From the NCBI GenBank assembly GCA_013396525.1, contig VWYX01001227.1:155490-219489 (forward strand): a stretch of 64,000 nucleotides of DNA. The letters are read 5' to 3'. Each line of letters starts with the position of its first letter. The stretch's first letter is position 1. The notes below the pieces were generated by a model. That model had not been told where the DNA came from. It worked only from the letters and a program-made list of their open reading frames with translations, and made no database searches. Made by a program: the position numbers and the translations under genes. Positions 47,689 through 61,969 of this stretch are shown piece after piece. Origin of the DNA: Chaetorhynchus papuensis (taxonomy: Eukaryota; Chordata; Aves; Passeriformes; Rhipiduridae).

Positions 47689-48148
47689 TGATGCCGTGAT
47701 GATTTTTGTCTTTTCTTTTATACCCCTGTTACACCTTTTTACAACTTCTGTATTCTTGGTGCTTTTTGCCTACATTCTTGGACTTGTTTGTTAAGCTGGG
47801 AGACTGAACATTTTAGAAGCTTCGTAGTCAGGGATCAGTGTGCCCAGAGCCCAAGGTCCTCTCCAGAACACATTTTGGAAACTCAGATAGAACCGTCCAG
47901 GGGAAGGTTCCTTGGGGAGGGGGGCTCACTCAAGCCTCTCATTGGGGAATCTTTGATAGATGTGCTAATTAGTAACACCTCTAATGTGATACCAGATCTT
48001 TGGTGGGGGTGCATTGGGGTGTGCATGGAGGTGCATTTGACCTGGACGTGGTGCACCTAAGGATCCTCAAAATAAATCCCAAGGTAAAATCCCTTTTTTC
48101 CTTCTAACCATGTTTGACTCTTGATTTTAAGACCAGGAAAAGGCATCA
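47689..48148 (+). mobile_element. solo LTR, family 2, copy b, with 4-bp TSD
   Basis: 460 bp starting TGATGCCGTGATG and ending AAAGGCATCA, flanked by perfect 4-bp duplications GTGA (47685-47688 and 48149-48152). AATAAA is at 48071-48076. A TTTTATA box lies unusually near the 5' end (47716-47722), so it may not be the real TATA box. It is the only plus-strand copy of family 2 and forms an inverted pair with 43447-43906. Confidence 0.95.
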
Positions 48149-51100
48149 GTGATGCAACAGGCTTGCCCATTTGCAAAAAATCTCTACCACTGTCACTATC
48201 TCTGCAAACGACATTGGAGAAGATGACAGTGGCAGGTTTCCTTCCCTACCTGCTGGGGTGGACAGGGGCTGCTGCAGAAGGTGTCAAGTGAGGCACAAAT
48301 GCTCGGTGATTTCCCTTTTCATGACCTCTTCTGCACGTGCTCTGCTTTTCTGCAGATGTCCAGTAACGCGGTGAGCCCTCACAATACCAGCACTGGCAGC
48401 AGAGTGATACAGCACTAATGAAACACTTGGAATGGCCATTATTCTCACAGAACTAATGAGAATTAGGGTGGAAAGCTGAGACTGAGTCATTCACACGCTG
48501 ATGTATTCATCCAATTGAGATCTACCTCTCTGGTCTGCTTCCACCAGCTGCTTTTGGTAATGTTGGATCAAAAGATTGTCTTAGAGTGAGAAATGATATG
48601 CAGAATAATTAATCCTTTTTTCCTTTACTTGTTTACAAAGTATGTTCACACAAAAAAACCACTCTCTCCCTTTCTCGTGTTCATACATACTCTTATTCTT
48701 CTTTTCCCATGTACAATATTAATTTACTCAACAGCTTGTAGCTATAAAACGTTAGACTAACATCCATCAGATGTTATCAAAAAAGCTACTGATCAGCCAA
48801 AATTATCTCTGCTAGCATTCAAATTAGCATCAGAGTGATAAATGTGTGTTAGTCTGAAACGGCTGGTCCTGCAAAGCATGAATGGCTAAAAGGCCTTAAA
48901 GGCCACCAGCCAAATTGCCTCCGTGCCTTGCAGCACCTCAGCAACAGCCAGGATGTCATCCACTCCCCAGGAGACAAAGTTCAACAGAATTTGAAGAGCA
49001 AAGGACTGGACTACAGAAGGGGGTTTCCTGTTCCATCAAAACCCAAATATTATTCATTTTTACAATAGAGGAACATTATAATGAAAAAGCCATGCACATT
49101 CTAACATTTAATTAGGAGCAAAAGTATTTCAGCAAAATGTCCTCATCACAAAGACAGGGATAGAGGAGAATTTAATTACAATACTCATTGAAAAGGTATT
49201 AGCTTTACAATTCTCTCTCCTTCTGTCACAGTTCTCTGTTAGGCATAGCAAAACAGCTCACAGAGCAGGTACTGTGATCAGAACAGCAGCTTATGAATAT
49301 AATAAAAGCTGTTGAGCATACTGCAAGAAGCAAACCTTTCAAAAAAAATCTCTCTTTGTCTGCATGATAGATTACCTCTCCCCACAAATGCACTGATACA
49401 CCGAGTCCTGGGCTGCTGAATACAAGAGGTGGCACATAGGGCTTTGCTACTTTTCTTTGTGTCAGGTATTTCCACACACAGACTCCTCACTCTCACCAAC
49501 CACTGCTGTGTGCAGCACATTCTGTCAGCTGTTCACAGTTCACCACATATGACTGGCCCTTTAAGTCACTGATTAATATTTCTCCTCCCAGAGACCTTTC
49601 AAAATGGCTGATTAGCATTTTTAGAAGAATTTTGGGAAACATTCCATTGCCTGGTTATTTGATGGGAGATTTCTTTCCCCCCTGACAAACACAAGTCCTT
49701 TCTACAAACTCTAGAAATTGGAAGAATGAAAAAGGTAAGAAAATAGTTTCCAATCTAGCAGGTCAGAATGTCATATTCATTTGATTTCAAGTAATATTGA
49801 TAATCTAGTAGCAACAACAGCAGATGTAAGAGTCACAGAAATTAATGTGGTAGTTGTGAGATGATTTAAGCCAAATTTGGAGAGAGTGCATTGCAATAAA
49901 AATCATTGCTTTGAGAAGAATTTGTGTCACGTATTGTCTTATGCCTCTAGTGAATAAAAAAATACCACAAAACCCTGCTTTTCTTTACCACTTGGAATTA
50001 AAAAACCTTAGCTTCTTATCTTGAATATTAATTTCATCCAAAGGGTTTCTGAGTTTTAACCAAAGATGAAAAAGAGTATTAAGCCACATTAGGTTTTATG
50101 AAGTCAGAGACAAAAGCTCATTAAAGATTAAATTCTGCTGGTAATCCATCATTCTGCCTTGAAAGTAATTCTGAATTGACGTATTCCCAAAGCCTGATAC
50201 ATCTTCCTATCCAATTCACACACTGCCATTTTCCAGCTCCCATTAGAAGGGGTTACCAGCATGTTCCCCTGATTACACGAGGAACAAGATGCCCTGACAC
50301 TTCTTGAAACACCTCTCAGTCAAACTGGGACTGAAATTGCTTTAGAATTCACGGCTTGGGGAGCATTGGTGCTTCAGCTCGTTCGCTGCAAATCATGATT
50401 GACTGCACACTGTTTAAGACAGCACCTATATAGATAAAAGAGAATGCTGAGGAAAGATAAGATCAGAAACTCAACCAAAAAAAAAAAAGGCTAAAAAAAA
50501 AGAAGCAGAATGTGTAATTTGCCTGAGTTCAGAAGGAATGAAAAACAGAACTGGGAATTGAAAGCAGAAAGCAGATCTTCTGGTCTTAATTTTGAAAATA
50601 TCTGTATCCAGCAATACCTTTCCCAAATGAGAATTGATAGAAGAGCAGTTGTTTGATTTAGTCTTCCTTCTAAGGAATATCTCACTGTAAACAAGATGAT
50701 AAAGCAAGGCAGAGTCTAATCAGGACTGAGACAAGGTCTGGCAGGACTATCAGTCTTGATGTTCCAAGAGATTTTCAAGGACTCAATGGGAGACATTTGC
50801 TCCTCAGTCCAAGAGTCTGTCTCAAAATTAGCTTTGCCCAGCAGTTGTGGTAATTGGATGAAATAAATCCCATGGGGAGTTGTAAGAAGTGATCAAGCAG
50901 GTGGCAGGGAAAAATTCAACTTTAGATGTAGCTGGGCTTCAAAATCCATGCTAATCTTCATCCCCATCCCTCCCCCCAAAAAATAGGAAAAAAAAAAAAG
51001 GGTTGATGATAAATCAAGTTTACGTTAAAAAACAACCACCCAACACTGTGGGGAGGGTGTCCACAATCAGTTAAAGGCATTCTGTTTTTTGATGAGATTA

Positions 51101-51607
51101 GAGCCATTCAACATAAGAGCCTCATGACAACAGCAGTCCTTAACTCCATTTATGCTCTAGCAGAATTGCAAAATCAGTCCTGACCTTACTACAGCAAAAC
51201 TACATCTGCCAATTTTTATTCAGGTGTGCCTGGAATAACCCAAGGTACAGCCTGTCTCCGTGAAACCACTGGCTAACTCAGAGCCCTTCCCAGCTGTAAC
51301 CATGCCCTGCAGCCTCTGCCATCAGCCCGTGCACTCGCACTGCTCTGGAGTCCAGACACGATTGCAAGTCCTCCTGTCCTTCCACCAGAGCTTGTTTTTC
51401 CCATGAGGACCATGCAGTCAGAACCTATTCTCATGGCATCCTGTTCATTTTATTTTAATCACATAGAACACATTGCTGGGTTTTTCTCCCTACATATTTA
51501 GAATCATTTTCCAGTATGACTGGAGTTGTTTCTCTTTCCCACATCTCTATCTTTTGTGACATCTGCCAGACTAAACACACCTAATCTGTGAGCTAAGGAG
51601 ATTCAGC
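48149..51607. other. single-copy noncoding sequence
   Basis: No exon or shared repeat recognised. A runs at about 50477-50509 and 50988-50999 account for lysine- or phenylalanine-rich frames. Confidence 0.45.
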
Positions 51608-52067
51608 TGATGCCTTTTCGTGGGCTTAAAATCAAGAGTCAAACACAATTAGAAGGGAAAAAGGGATTTTACCTTGGGATTTATTTAAGGATCCTTAGGT
51701 GCACCACATCCAGGTCGAATGCACCTCCATGCACATCCCAGTGCACCCCCACCAAAGATCTGGGATCACATTAGAGGTGTTACTAATTAGCACATCTATC
51801 AAAGATTCCCCAATGAGAGGCTTGAGTGAAGCCCCCTCCCCAAGGAACCTTCCCCTGGATGGTTCTATCTCAGTTTACAAAATGTGTTCTGGAGAGGACC
51901 TTGGGCTCTGGGCACACTGATCCCTGTCTATGAAGCTTCTGAAATATTCAGTCTCCCAGCTTAACAAACAAGTCCAAGAATGTAGGCAAAAAGCACAGAG
52001 AATACAGAAATTGTAAAAAGGTATAAAAGAGGTTTAAAAGAAAAGGCAAAAAATCATCATAGCATCA
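51608..52067 (-). mobile_element. solo LTR, family 2, copy c, with 4-bp TSD
   Basis: 460 bp with minus-strand TGATGC...GGCATCA ends. The inner end reads AGCATCA on the plus strand, one change from the others. It is flanked by perfect 4-bp duplications CAGC (51604-51607 and 52068-52071). The poly(A) signal is intact (TTTATT, 51680-51685). It is somewhat more diverged than copies a and d. Confidence 0.95.
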
Positions 52068-55000
52068 CAGCAAGATAAGGGCTACTGGTTCTCTGCAGAT
52101 TTAGATCCAAAAGATTTGAATTCTGTTACTGAGCTTCAAATTAACCACAACAGGACAGAAAGACTTTGCCACGGAAAGGCAGACAACAAAGAGCACAGAG
52201 ATTCACTGACAAGAAGATATTTCGTGGTAATAGATTAATAGGCTCAGGTATTTACAGAAGACAGACAGGGTGCCCAGCTTCAAGAGACAGTTTCTTCCTT
52301 TGAAAACAATCTCAGATCTACTTCTAAATACAACCAGCTGACAAAAGCACTAGGCTGCTTCCTTGGTACAGCACCATGTTTGACATTGGCTTTTTCACTG
52401 CTAAATGGGGATGAATGGGTGTAGATCAACAGTAGTGAGTGGATCTAGACCATGGTCAATTTGAAAGAACAGCAAAACAAAGGGTAACCAAGAGTAAAGG
52501 GGAAAAAAAGAATATTTAAAAGTGCCTTTGAGATGAGGCAGATGGAAGCATCCCCAAAAAAGCAGAGGGGAAAGCAGCACAGTTAAAACTGAAGCAGGGA
52601 CTGAAGATTGCACTGTAACCACTGTTTCATTTCATGATCACATGAGGAAATGACAAACTGCTGTCAAGGAAACGGAATCTGATTTTTTGTGAAGAGATAG
52701 CAGGAACTAGGACAAACCAGGCAGGTAACAAAAACACTGGGCCCCTACAGACTTCAGCTCAGTGGAAGACAGCCTGTGTGAGACTTGACTTGGTACCCTG
52801 GGCTGGAGGTCAGAAATAGATCCTGACCCCAGCTCAAATGTCCCTTGAGGGATGACACATGACAAACTTCAGCTCTTTGTTCCATTTTGGTTATTTTCAG
52901 GCATACTCTTTGGGGGCCAGTGGTATTTGTCACTCCACAGGCAGCACACCTCCAGTACAGAGCCGGAACTTAGCGACGCTGTTGTCACATAAAAGCGATG
53001 ACATCCAAAGACAATAGGGCATAAAATAAAGCAGCAGATGGCTTGGGGACTGGAGGAAAATCCTAGAAACACTTTTTATTGAAGAGCAAGAGGAAGTGCT
53101 GCAGAAGAGCCAAAGGAGAAAGCAACAAAGACTGTAGGTGTTACCACAGCACATCCTGTCTCCACAGTGAGCTGTAGTACACGAACGGGACAGGGCAGAA
53201 GACAGACGGGAGTGGGAGGACTGTCAACACCAGCAGAGACAATCTGCATAGCATGCAGCCTGGTGTACTTGAATATTGACCTCTCCCTGTCAGGGGAAAT
53301 GCCAGACACGCTCTCAGAAGGAATTCTCACAAGCCTTCTTGACCTGGGTAAGCATTTCGTGCAAACTTCCCACGCTGTTGTACAGTGGGTGCAAAATTCT
53401 TACACCATTTCCTCTTTTCCAGATACATAGGCATAGTCCTTAGTCCGGTTTCCTTTGTCAACAGGTGTTGCCAATAACTTTTCATAATTAAAAAAAAAAA
53501 GAAAATTTCAATGGATTTCCATCTACTAATCTTCTTACAAAAGCAAATGAACATGGCACGAGCAAACAAATGCACGTAAAAGGTATGTATTAGTAATCTT
53601 CAGTTAGGTTGAGGAAAAAAAGGCAGGCAGATGACATATTCTATATATTTATGCTGTAAGCTGCAGCACTGTACAGAGCAATCCAAGCACACTTCAAATG
53701 AGTTGGGTCTTGCAAACCTCCACCAGCCTGGTGCAAAGGATGGGGTAATTCCCTGCCAGCAGCAGAAGTGGAACCAGTTTGCTCTAAAATGCCCCTCTCT
53801 TCCTTCAGGCCATGAGGAGATAAACTGTCTTGGCTGCCAGTGGTCTGAGTGGACACCAGGTTAAACTCAGTGGTGGCAGGATTTTTTCCTTTTGCTTCTG
53901 GTGTGAACAGATAAGCAGTTGTGTGGGGGGTGAGATAATCCACCGAGTTGGCGAGGGCGAGAGGTCGAGAAACCTCATGAATGTCGAGGAGGAGTTTCCT
54001 TGCTGCTCACAAGCAGAGGGGAAAGTTTCCTCCCAGCTCAGCAGCAGCCTCCTAACCCTTCTCTTCATGAAAATTTGTCATCTGTGGGTCCCATTGCATG
54101 GGACAAACAAACTCTTTGTATTTTCAAAAACAAGAGGTCGCTCGCAGTGTTTCCAGAGCATTAATGTTAAATAAAATAGAGTCTTTAGTCCAAGGATTAG
54201 AATTTTTTTCCTCTCAGGACTGTGCAAAAGCCCTGTAGGAGCGGAGGCTTCGTGCTCCCTCTGGTCTCCCATGGGCTGGGTGGTTGCCAGGATTTGTCCT
54301 TTCGTGGTCACAGTGACAACAGCCCAGAGGAGGCACCCAGCCCACGTGGGGGCACGTGCAGGTCAGACCAGGCTTCACCCACACATTCACACAGAACCTC
54401 TGTTTCGGGCTGAATTACTGAGGGTTTCATGTTTCCTACAGAAAATTTGGGGAATTGCTTCCCCGGTAGATTTCAAATCTCTGTGTTCCTTAAGAAGGCT
54501 CAAGGCATATTCAGACATCCTTGTCATCCTTTAACCAGTACATCCACGTTAGAATAATGTCCTATTTAAACTAAAAAATGGCTACAACCTGCAGATACGG
54601 CTCAGAAAAAAGATAAAAGTAGTGCTGAAACCATCATTAAGCCTACTGGCTGATGTTGGCATCACATTTAGGCTGTCCTGTTAAGGATGACAAAATACAG
54701 AAGTCAGACAATGTAAGGAAAATCACAGATTTAGAAAGCTTAGCTGTGCAGAAAGTCCTAATAGCTCCAGTCCCTATATCATCTCCTTGTGAAGGAGGAA
54801 AAATTGAACTCGTAGTGACACTCTGCATTCAGAGAATGAGAAAAAAGGTCCTAACAGACAAGAATTCATGTCACAGATTAGAGAAAATATACAGAAAGGG
54901 TCAGGCTGTCAAGGAAGTTCAGTAAAATATCCTTTTGTGGAGACCAGGTGGTCTCCTGTGCTAGTGAATTTGGAAAGGTTGATTGGTGCACCACTACCAA

Positions 55001-58000
55001 GCTGAAAACCAGAGGTCTTGACAAATACTTGAATGTCTTCTACCTTTTCTAGTGTTTATTATTTTAGAGTCATGTCTCTAGCTCAAAGAATCCAAGGGTT
55101 GTCTTTTTTTTTTTTTTTTCTCTTCTTCCCTCTCTCCCCCCACCTTTTTAATATTTTCTTTCTAACTAGATGCAGCTAGTTTTAATACCATGATCACATT
55201 AGCTCCTTCAGGGGGAGGTTCCTCTCTTAAATAAGGTATTCAAATGCTGAAATGAACTGACACAGAGAACCAGTCTGTGGGCCCCTCCCATAATATGAGA
55301 GATTTGGTGGATTGCACTTTTGGTTATTAAATCTTCCTGACTGTTGAACAAGATGGTTTTGTTTAAAAAATTAGCACACAGCCTTCAGCACCTTGCAGGT
55401 TTCAATGTCTTTTTTTTTCTCCAAAATCAGTTTCCTTTCCATACTGACCATGTGGGGACTCCCCCTCATCTCTCCCATAATTCTCTGGAATTATTACAGT
55501 ATTGGAATACAAGGGCATGTAGAAATCACAGCTTCAGGGCCTCATTGTAGCATCCACAGCAATCCACAAAATTAAAGATATTCCTTGTTATAGTCTAAAT
55601 ATAGGAAAGCAGGAAAGCATAAATAAATCATGTAATATTGTAGCCAGGGAAGCAAAGCTCCAGGACATTCAGAACCAGCCCCGTGGAGCTAGTTAACAGC
55701 TTCAACATTCTTCAAACAAGACTTGGTGCTACGTGACAAAATATCCAAAAACTGCAGTTCAGTTTTCAGACATTTCTGCCCCACCTGAACCGAAGTCATT
55801 CAAAGAGTCCCTGAGCTGAGCACCACATCATGAACCTTTTCTCTTCCTCACACCTGTCCAGTACGGCAGCTCCAGAGTGTCTTCCCCAATATTTGGCACA
55901 TAGTTGCTATCACTGCAAATAGGAATGGATCCCATGTTCTGCAATGGCCCCCAGTGGCCCATAAGAAATTAGGAGAAGAAATAATAAAATAAAACTAATC
56001 TTACCTTAAATCTTTTTCCTTCTGCTCTTCCCTTCTCATTTTCAACAAGTCAACTCATCCAGGTTTGTTTATCGGTGCTTTGATCTTCAAACCAGCAAAC
56101 CATCAATATTTATTCCTATTTCCATCCTTATTCATCCAAACAGAGAGACAGATATTTGACATTAATGTTTTGCTTAAGTCCTGTAGGTCTCAGTACCTTT
56201 GGAAGGTGTTGATGAACAATAGGGGTCTTGTTAATCACACGGAGTTGATACAAGGTGATGACTGGTAAATACATGACAAAAAATCCTCCTCCTTTTATCA
56301 ATAGTAGTGATGAGGCCAGACTCTCCTTATTAAAAGGCTTTCCCTGATGAACAAATTCATTTAATTTTAATGCAGAGCACTGAAGAGTGAACTTCTGGCT
56401 TGCTTTAGGAATGTGACAAGAACAAAAACGCTCTTTAGCACAGTCATGGTGGGGGGACAGACACGACATTGCTATTTAAAATTTTAAAAAACTGCCTCAC
56501 TGAGAAAGCAGTGACATTCCATGATGTCACACATTATCTGAAGGATGGTTTTATGAATTTTCAGAGGTTATTTCAGTATTTGGCCATGCCTTTGCCCCTC
56601 TGGCAAAACATGATACAAACTTGGCTAATAACACGTCCCAGAATACAATAATTCAGACATGTTTGAGTGAGAGAGAGTTCAACAGCTACATTCCCTAAGT
56701 ATAGTATTTACTCTTGGCTTACTCTGTCACAGGCTTGCAAAGGGAAATCCAGATTTCCTACCTGCATTTCTTCTCCAAAGTGCAGTGTTCACAAATGGAG
56801 CTGAGACATCATGAAAATGCTGGAAGTGTTTTCAGAATCACCAGGAGTGTTGCTACCAGGCAATGGTATAAATAATTTTGTAGTCCTACAACCTCTCTCT
56901 AAGGAGCAATTTTTCCTCCACTACCCTTACACAAAGTTTACTTCAAAAACTTATTTTTCTGGCAGCTGGATACCCTGAAATTTTCAGCCAGGCCACAAAC
57001 ACCTGTTACTTTTTGCATGACTGCTCTATCAGAGCAAACAGCTCTTTTCCTTCCTGATGCCTGCTGCTCTTCCATCCCCACACAGAGAAATGCTCCCAGC
57101 TTTGTGTCAGAGGCAATTCCATTAATGCACTCTTAACTTTTTCTGCCTACACCACTACAGGAAATGCTAAATAACAACAGAATCAACAAATGAAGCCCAA
57201 CTAGCATATTTTCTTTAAAAACCCCTTCATGCCTCCCCACTCCTGCTCTCTCCAGGACACCACCCCAGGAACATACCCACATTGCTTTCCCCCTTGCACC
57301 TGAGCACCAATATTTCAGGTCTCTTTGCAACCTGGGGGTTCCTCCCCAGCAGTGAAGTTACACAACATTGTTCAGTTTTCTAAAAGGATTTTGAGCAGCC
57401 ACTGAATCCACTGAACAATTTTGCTGGTGAACTGCAGTGGCTTTGGAAAATAACTTATATCTTTTTCTCAAGTCCAAACCGTTCCTTAGAGATAAATAGT
57501 TTTGTGAACCATGAAAATCACAGGATCAGGTAATTTGTGCTGATCAGACACACAATCAGTTGATTAGCTCCAATTAGTTCGAGTTTGAGTTCTTAATTTT
57601 TCAGCCACCTGTTCTCAGGGACCTTTCAACACTTCCCATAAGACAGTTCTTCAAAATACCTCAGGTGCTATCACTGAATTTTGTGTAAACATCTTCCTTT
57701 CAGGAATTAAGATCTGTATCACTTTTTACAAATACAGGAGAAAGAGAAAAATGAGAAAATCCATGTGCAAGAGACCTTGGAGACAGGAAACCTTGGAGGA
57801 ACTGCAGTACAGTGAACCCTGCAGCAGCACCTGATGTTCCTGTGCACACTGAGTAGAAAATGTCCAACAAAATACTTTTAACCAGTAATTTTTCATCCCC
57901 TGCACTTGGCTGGTTATTAAAAAACAAACCACTGTATTTAAAAATTTGCCCAGATGCTTTTTTGCCATGATTTGCATTCAGAAACGTGCACTGGTTTAGT

Positions 58001-60404
58001 TTTGTCTGGACTTTCTTTATCATTGCCTGTCTCTCCAGTGAAAACAATACCTGATTTCTGCAGGCAAATTTTCGGAGCTACAGCAGAGAGGTAAAAACAT
58101 GCAAAGGCAGAAAAGCAGTAGAAGGTTGGCATTTTACTGAAGGTTTACTCTCTTCTTCCAGTACTTGAAATTAAGTGTCATTAATTCCAGCTCTGCATGG
58201 ATCTGCCTTCCAGTTTGTCACCCAGTATGGCAGAACTGGACCCTTCAGCTTAGCATTTGCTCCCAGAAAAGTTAAAAAGTGGCTTGAAAACCCTACAAGA
58301 AGAAACACAAAAATAGGAGTGGGAAAAAGCAGACATGCCACTATCAACATCACCCCTGTCCTGAGAGCCCAAAGCTCCTGCTGTTTGCAGCCAACAAAAC
58401 TAGGTTTTTTTGAAGTTATATGGGGAAATGGGTGGACATTTATTTCATTCTCAGTGGCAGAAGAGCAGGTGCATGGTGCTGTGTAATAGTCACGGGTATT
58501 AAGGGAATCTGGAGGAACAAAGGCTGTACTCACACCAAATACATATGTTTAGGTACCAATATAAAAATCACTCATTTATATGATTTTGCTTTGGGTCCTG
58601 GTAAATTCAGTTTGGCAGAGGCTGGGATCTGCACCTCACAGGTGTGAGATGCCACCAGTTTCCTGCCTGGATACTTGCTTCACACCTCTCACTACATTCC
58701 CCAGAACAGCCCCCAGTCTTTTCCTTTTTCACCTGGAGCAATTAGGACTGTTCTGATGCTCACAGCAAACCCCCATGGAGCACCCTATTTTCAGCTGTGC
58801 TTACATACAGAAGAGGATAAAAATAATTCAGGAGGGCAGGGTGATGAAGTGTTTCCTTACAGAGATTGCAATAATTCATTTTGTTTTCACTGCAATGACC
58901 CCATGGACAAGTTTACCCCACAGCTCGAGTGCCTTAGTCATAAAAACATGCTTGCACCAGAACGCCTCCTACTCGTGAGGACCACCAGCTGTCAAGAGCC
59001 CCTTGATATCATACATATCTGAAAGCAGGGCAGCTCAGGGACAAAAAAAGCCTTTCAGCATCAGTGAGAGCCCAGTCTCTGCTCACTGCTCAGGCAAGCA
59101 CATGCCAGAGAGCTGTCACAGAGCTGGCATCGTGTTACTCTCATCATAGAGATTCCTCTGTGCTTGGAGACGTGGCAGTGCTGCTGCCATACAACATGTT
59201 CAGTTGTGCCAGGTCTAATAAGGGTTATGCACTAACTGCCCCCCGCAGCAAGCATTGTCCTAAATCATGCATAAAACCTGCAATAATTTTAAATACTGTA
59301 ATATGTTAGTGCATTATCCAAAACCCATCTCTCAAAATACTGACTCCTCCCAGTAAAGAATGGGCACGCCCAGAATAACCCACGTTTATGACACCTTCAG
59401 GACCTTGAAAGAGCTGTGATATTTGCACAGAAAAGGAACAAAAGCATACACAGTTTTAAAAGGGTCTGTGATTTGACCCAAAAGGAAAACTATGTACTCT
59501 GAGAAAAACATTCTCCAAGAACGGCCAAGGGCCTCTGTTTGAAAAAGTAATGAGGCCCAATTCTTTCTTTCTATGCCCCACCAGGCTGCACAGCAGAGCA
59601 ATGGCAGGAGCTGTTTAGTCCCACGGTCCCAGGAGTGGGTGTGTGCAGTGGTTTGTGCCAGTGGGAGCCAGGGAAGCACCTCACACCTAACGCTGCCACT
59701 CACGCTCCTAACCAGGAGGAAAAAGCATCCATCTCCCCTCCAACACCACATATACCCTCCAGACACAAACTAAAGCCTGGAAAGGGGGCAGAGACCCTCT
59801 TTGGATCCCCCTCACCTTCAGCTCTCCAAGTCCTGGAACAAAGCCCTGAAAGAAGCAAACGGTTCCTAAGGCTACAACAGCGTAAAATTGAATATTACAA
59901 TTCATGAAGTGCTTTTAGGTGTCTGAGGGCATCATCCAGACAATGCTGAGGGTACCAGCACCAACCCAAACATCCTCCTGACTATTTGACCCTCCTCTAG
60001 AGAGGAAGGTAGGAAAGGGATGTAGAAATACAACTGTTTTCTGACTTCCTGCCAGCAAAATGCATGAGGGTGTTTCAAACGAATTTTTTGGAAAAGATTT
60101 CCGTAGAAACCTTGTGGGAGGACTTGAAGGGAGATGAGTGATACCCTTGATTTTTTTTCAGGAAAACCATATGCTAAATTGTAGGAATTAATTTTCACAG
60201 CTAATATTTTGACATTTCTACAATATGGTACAAAATTAAAATGATAATAACTGTATTTGGCTTGTTTATACTGCAGGATGTCTGAATGTATAGCGGTGGG
60301 GGGAGTGCAGATATATTCATTAGTGCGGATTTGCACGAGATTAAAGCACCCGTTGTGTAGAAGCCATGAGATGCAGCTCAGAGTCTTCTTACACTACTGA
60401 GGAG
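52068..60404. other. 8.3 kb of single-copy noncoding sequence
   Basis: No exon, RNA gene or interspersed repeat recognised. It contains a CpG-bearing block at 53943-53985 and a 39-bp pyrimidine tract at 55103-55141. Open frames of 110-134 codons on both strands show no motif. It lies between same-orientation family 2 LTRs but carries no gag, pol or env, so it is not a provirus interior. Confidence 0.45.
55103..55141 (+). repeat. 39-bp pyrimidine tract with T16 run
   Basis: Sixteen T followed by CTCTTCTTCCCTCTCTCCCC and further C. A simple polypyrimidine tract. Confidence 0.85.
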
Positions 60405-60842
60405 TGATGCCTTAAGAGGCCTCCTAGAAACAGAGACTAGACAGGAGTAAGGGAATAAAGGTGGGTATTTATTGGAAAGGCCTTCAAAGGTACCCCTGGT
60501 CAGCCAGAGGCTGCTGCCAAGATGGACCCTAAGATGGACGACAGGTCATGAGTTCTTCACACTTCTATAGGTTTGGTTCATTTGCATCTCAGGGTCAATT
60601 CTCCAGTTAAAGCTTCAGTTTAATGATGGAATTCCCCTCAGCTTACCCCCCTCAGAGGCTCTTTGGTTTCTACTTTTTGGGCCTAGGACAGTCTGGGTGT
60701 CCTTGAAGAGCAGGCCCAAAGAGGCTTTGTTGTGTGTGCCCAGCAGGAGAGGGCAGAAATGAACAGGCTACAAGAAACTTCAGAGTTACACACTGGGCAG
60801 TACAGGATTTGAAAAATATAAAAGTTAAAACCTAAGGCATCA
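60405..60842 (-). mobile_element. solo LTR, family 3, copy b, with 4-bp TSD
   Basis: 438 bp, inverse copy of 22852-23290, flanked by a perfect 4-bp duplication GGAG (60401-60404 and 60843-60846). The octamer is conserved (ATTTGCAT on the plus strand, 60580-60587) and so is the poly(A) signal (TTTATT, 60469-60474). The TATA box has changed from TATAAAA to TATAGAA in sense, which should weaken the promoter. No internal genes. Confidence 0.95.
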
Positions 60843-61969
60843 GGAGGAACCACAGACACACCCCCTGGGAGCACCCAGAGCTCCACAAAAGGGAGAAAAT
60901 CCTTAATAGGAGGCTCTGCGCCAAAGCCATGGCCATTTCACCCTCTTGTGCAGAATATCCCCGTTACTTCACCCAAGGAAGAACATTCTGGTCAAAATCA
61001 AGTCCTTCCCTGTGGCAAATTAGAGGCTTTTTTTCATGTGTTTGTGCATCCATGAACCTCCAGCTCTGACCCAGGCAGGATGGTGCAAAGGCTCCAGGCC
61101 AGCTTTCAGGCTAGTGCTCTCACTTGTCTTTCATACAGGATTGTTTCCAATTATTGCTCTGTTTTTCCCTCCTTGATTTATTCATTCAGCAGGTGTCAGC
61201 TCTGCTAAGAGTATACTCTGTCACCCTTACTCATACAAATAGTGTGGGATTCCAGTGGTGTAAGTAGAAATAAAATCCCAGATTAGAAGGAAAAGAAACG
61301 TAACTTGACAAAGCAACTGCCGAAAATACTTCCATAAGCACTGATCCTGCTCCTTCTGAAGCTGACAGAAACACTGACATAGATACCAAAGCTAATTCAA
61401 ACATTACAGAAAATCATTATCTCGCTAATTTACCCTAATTGTAGAGAAGCTGCATGGTTTCTCCAGAGGGCTGCTGAAGTGACAAGTTTTGGACTTCACA
61501 TCCTACAAACCCAACTGGCACCAGATGCTATCTACAGTTTCCCCTCTCAGGAATCTGTATACTAAAATATTATCACCTTCTCTTAGGAAGCCCTCAGGTC
61601 TGGCTGCCCAGGTTCACTCTGGATTTTTCTTTACTGGACACATTTTAAAAGTTATTTTAGAAATACCAGCATACAGGACTGAGGCCCATCCCAACATCTT
61701 CCAAAACAGCAACCCTGTCTCTGAGCACCACAATCTGTTTTCTCTCTATCCTCCCCAATAGTTTGGATTTTGTGTATCAGCACTGCTGGATAAAGGTTGT
61801 GATCTGATGACCACTCAATTTCCTTTTAGAGACTGTACCACTCATAAAACTAAATCTACCCTATATCCACTCATAATTAGGTTGCCACTAAAACTCATAA
61901 ATCTATCATGTAACTCAGTTTCTTCAACTGGTTTGGTCCCAGAGGGTCCAAAGAAACAAGCAGAAGCTG
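60843..61969. other. single-copy noncoding sequence between two LTRs
   Basis: 1.1 kb between family 3 copy b and family 2 copy d. No exon or further repeat recognised. Confidence 0.45.
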
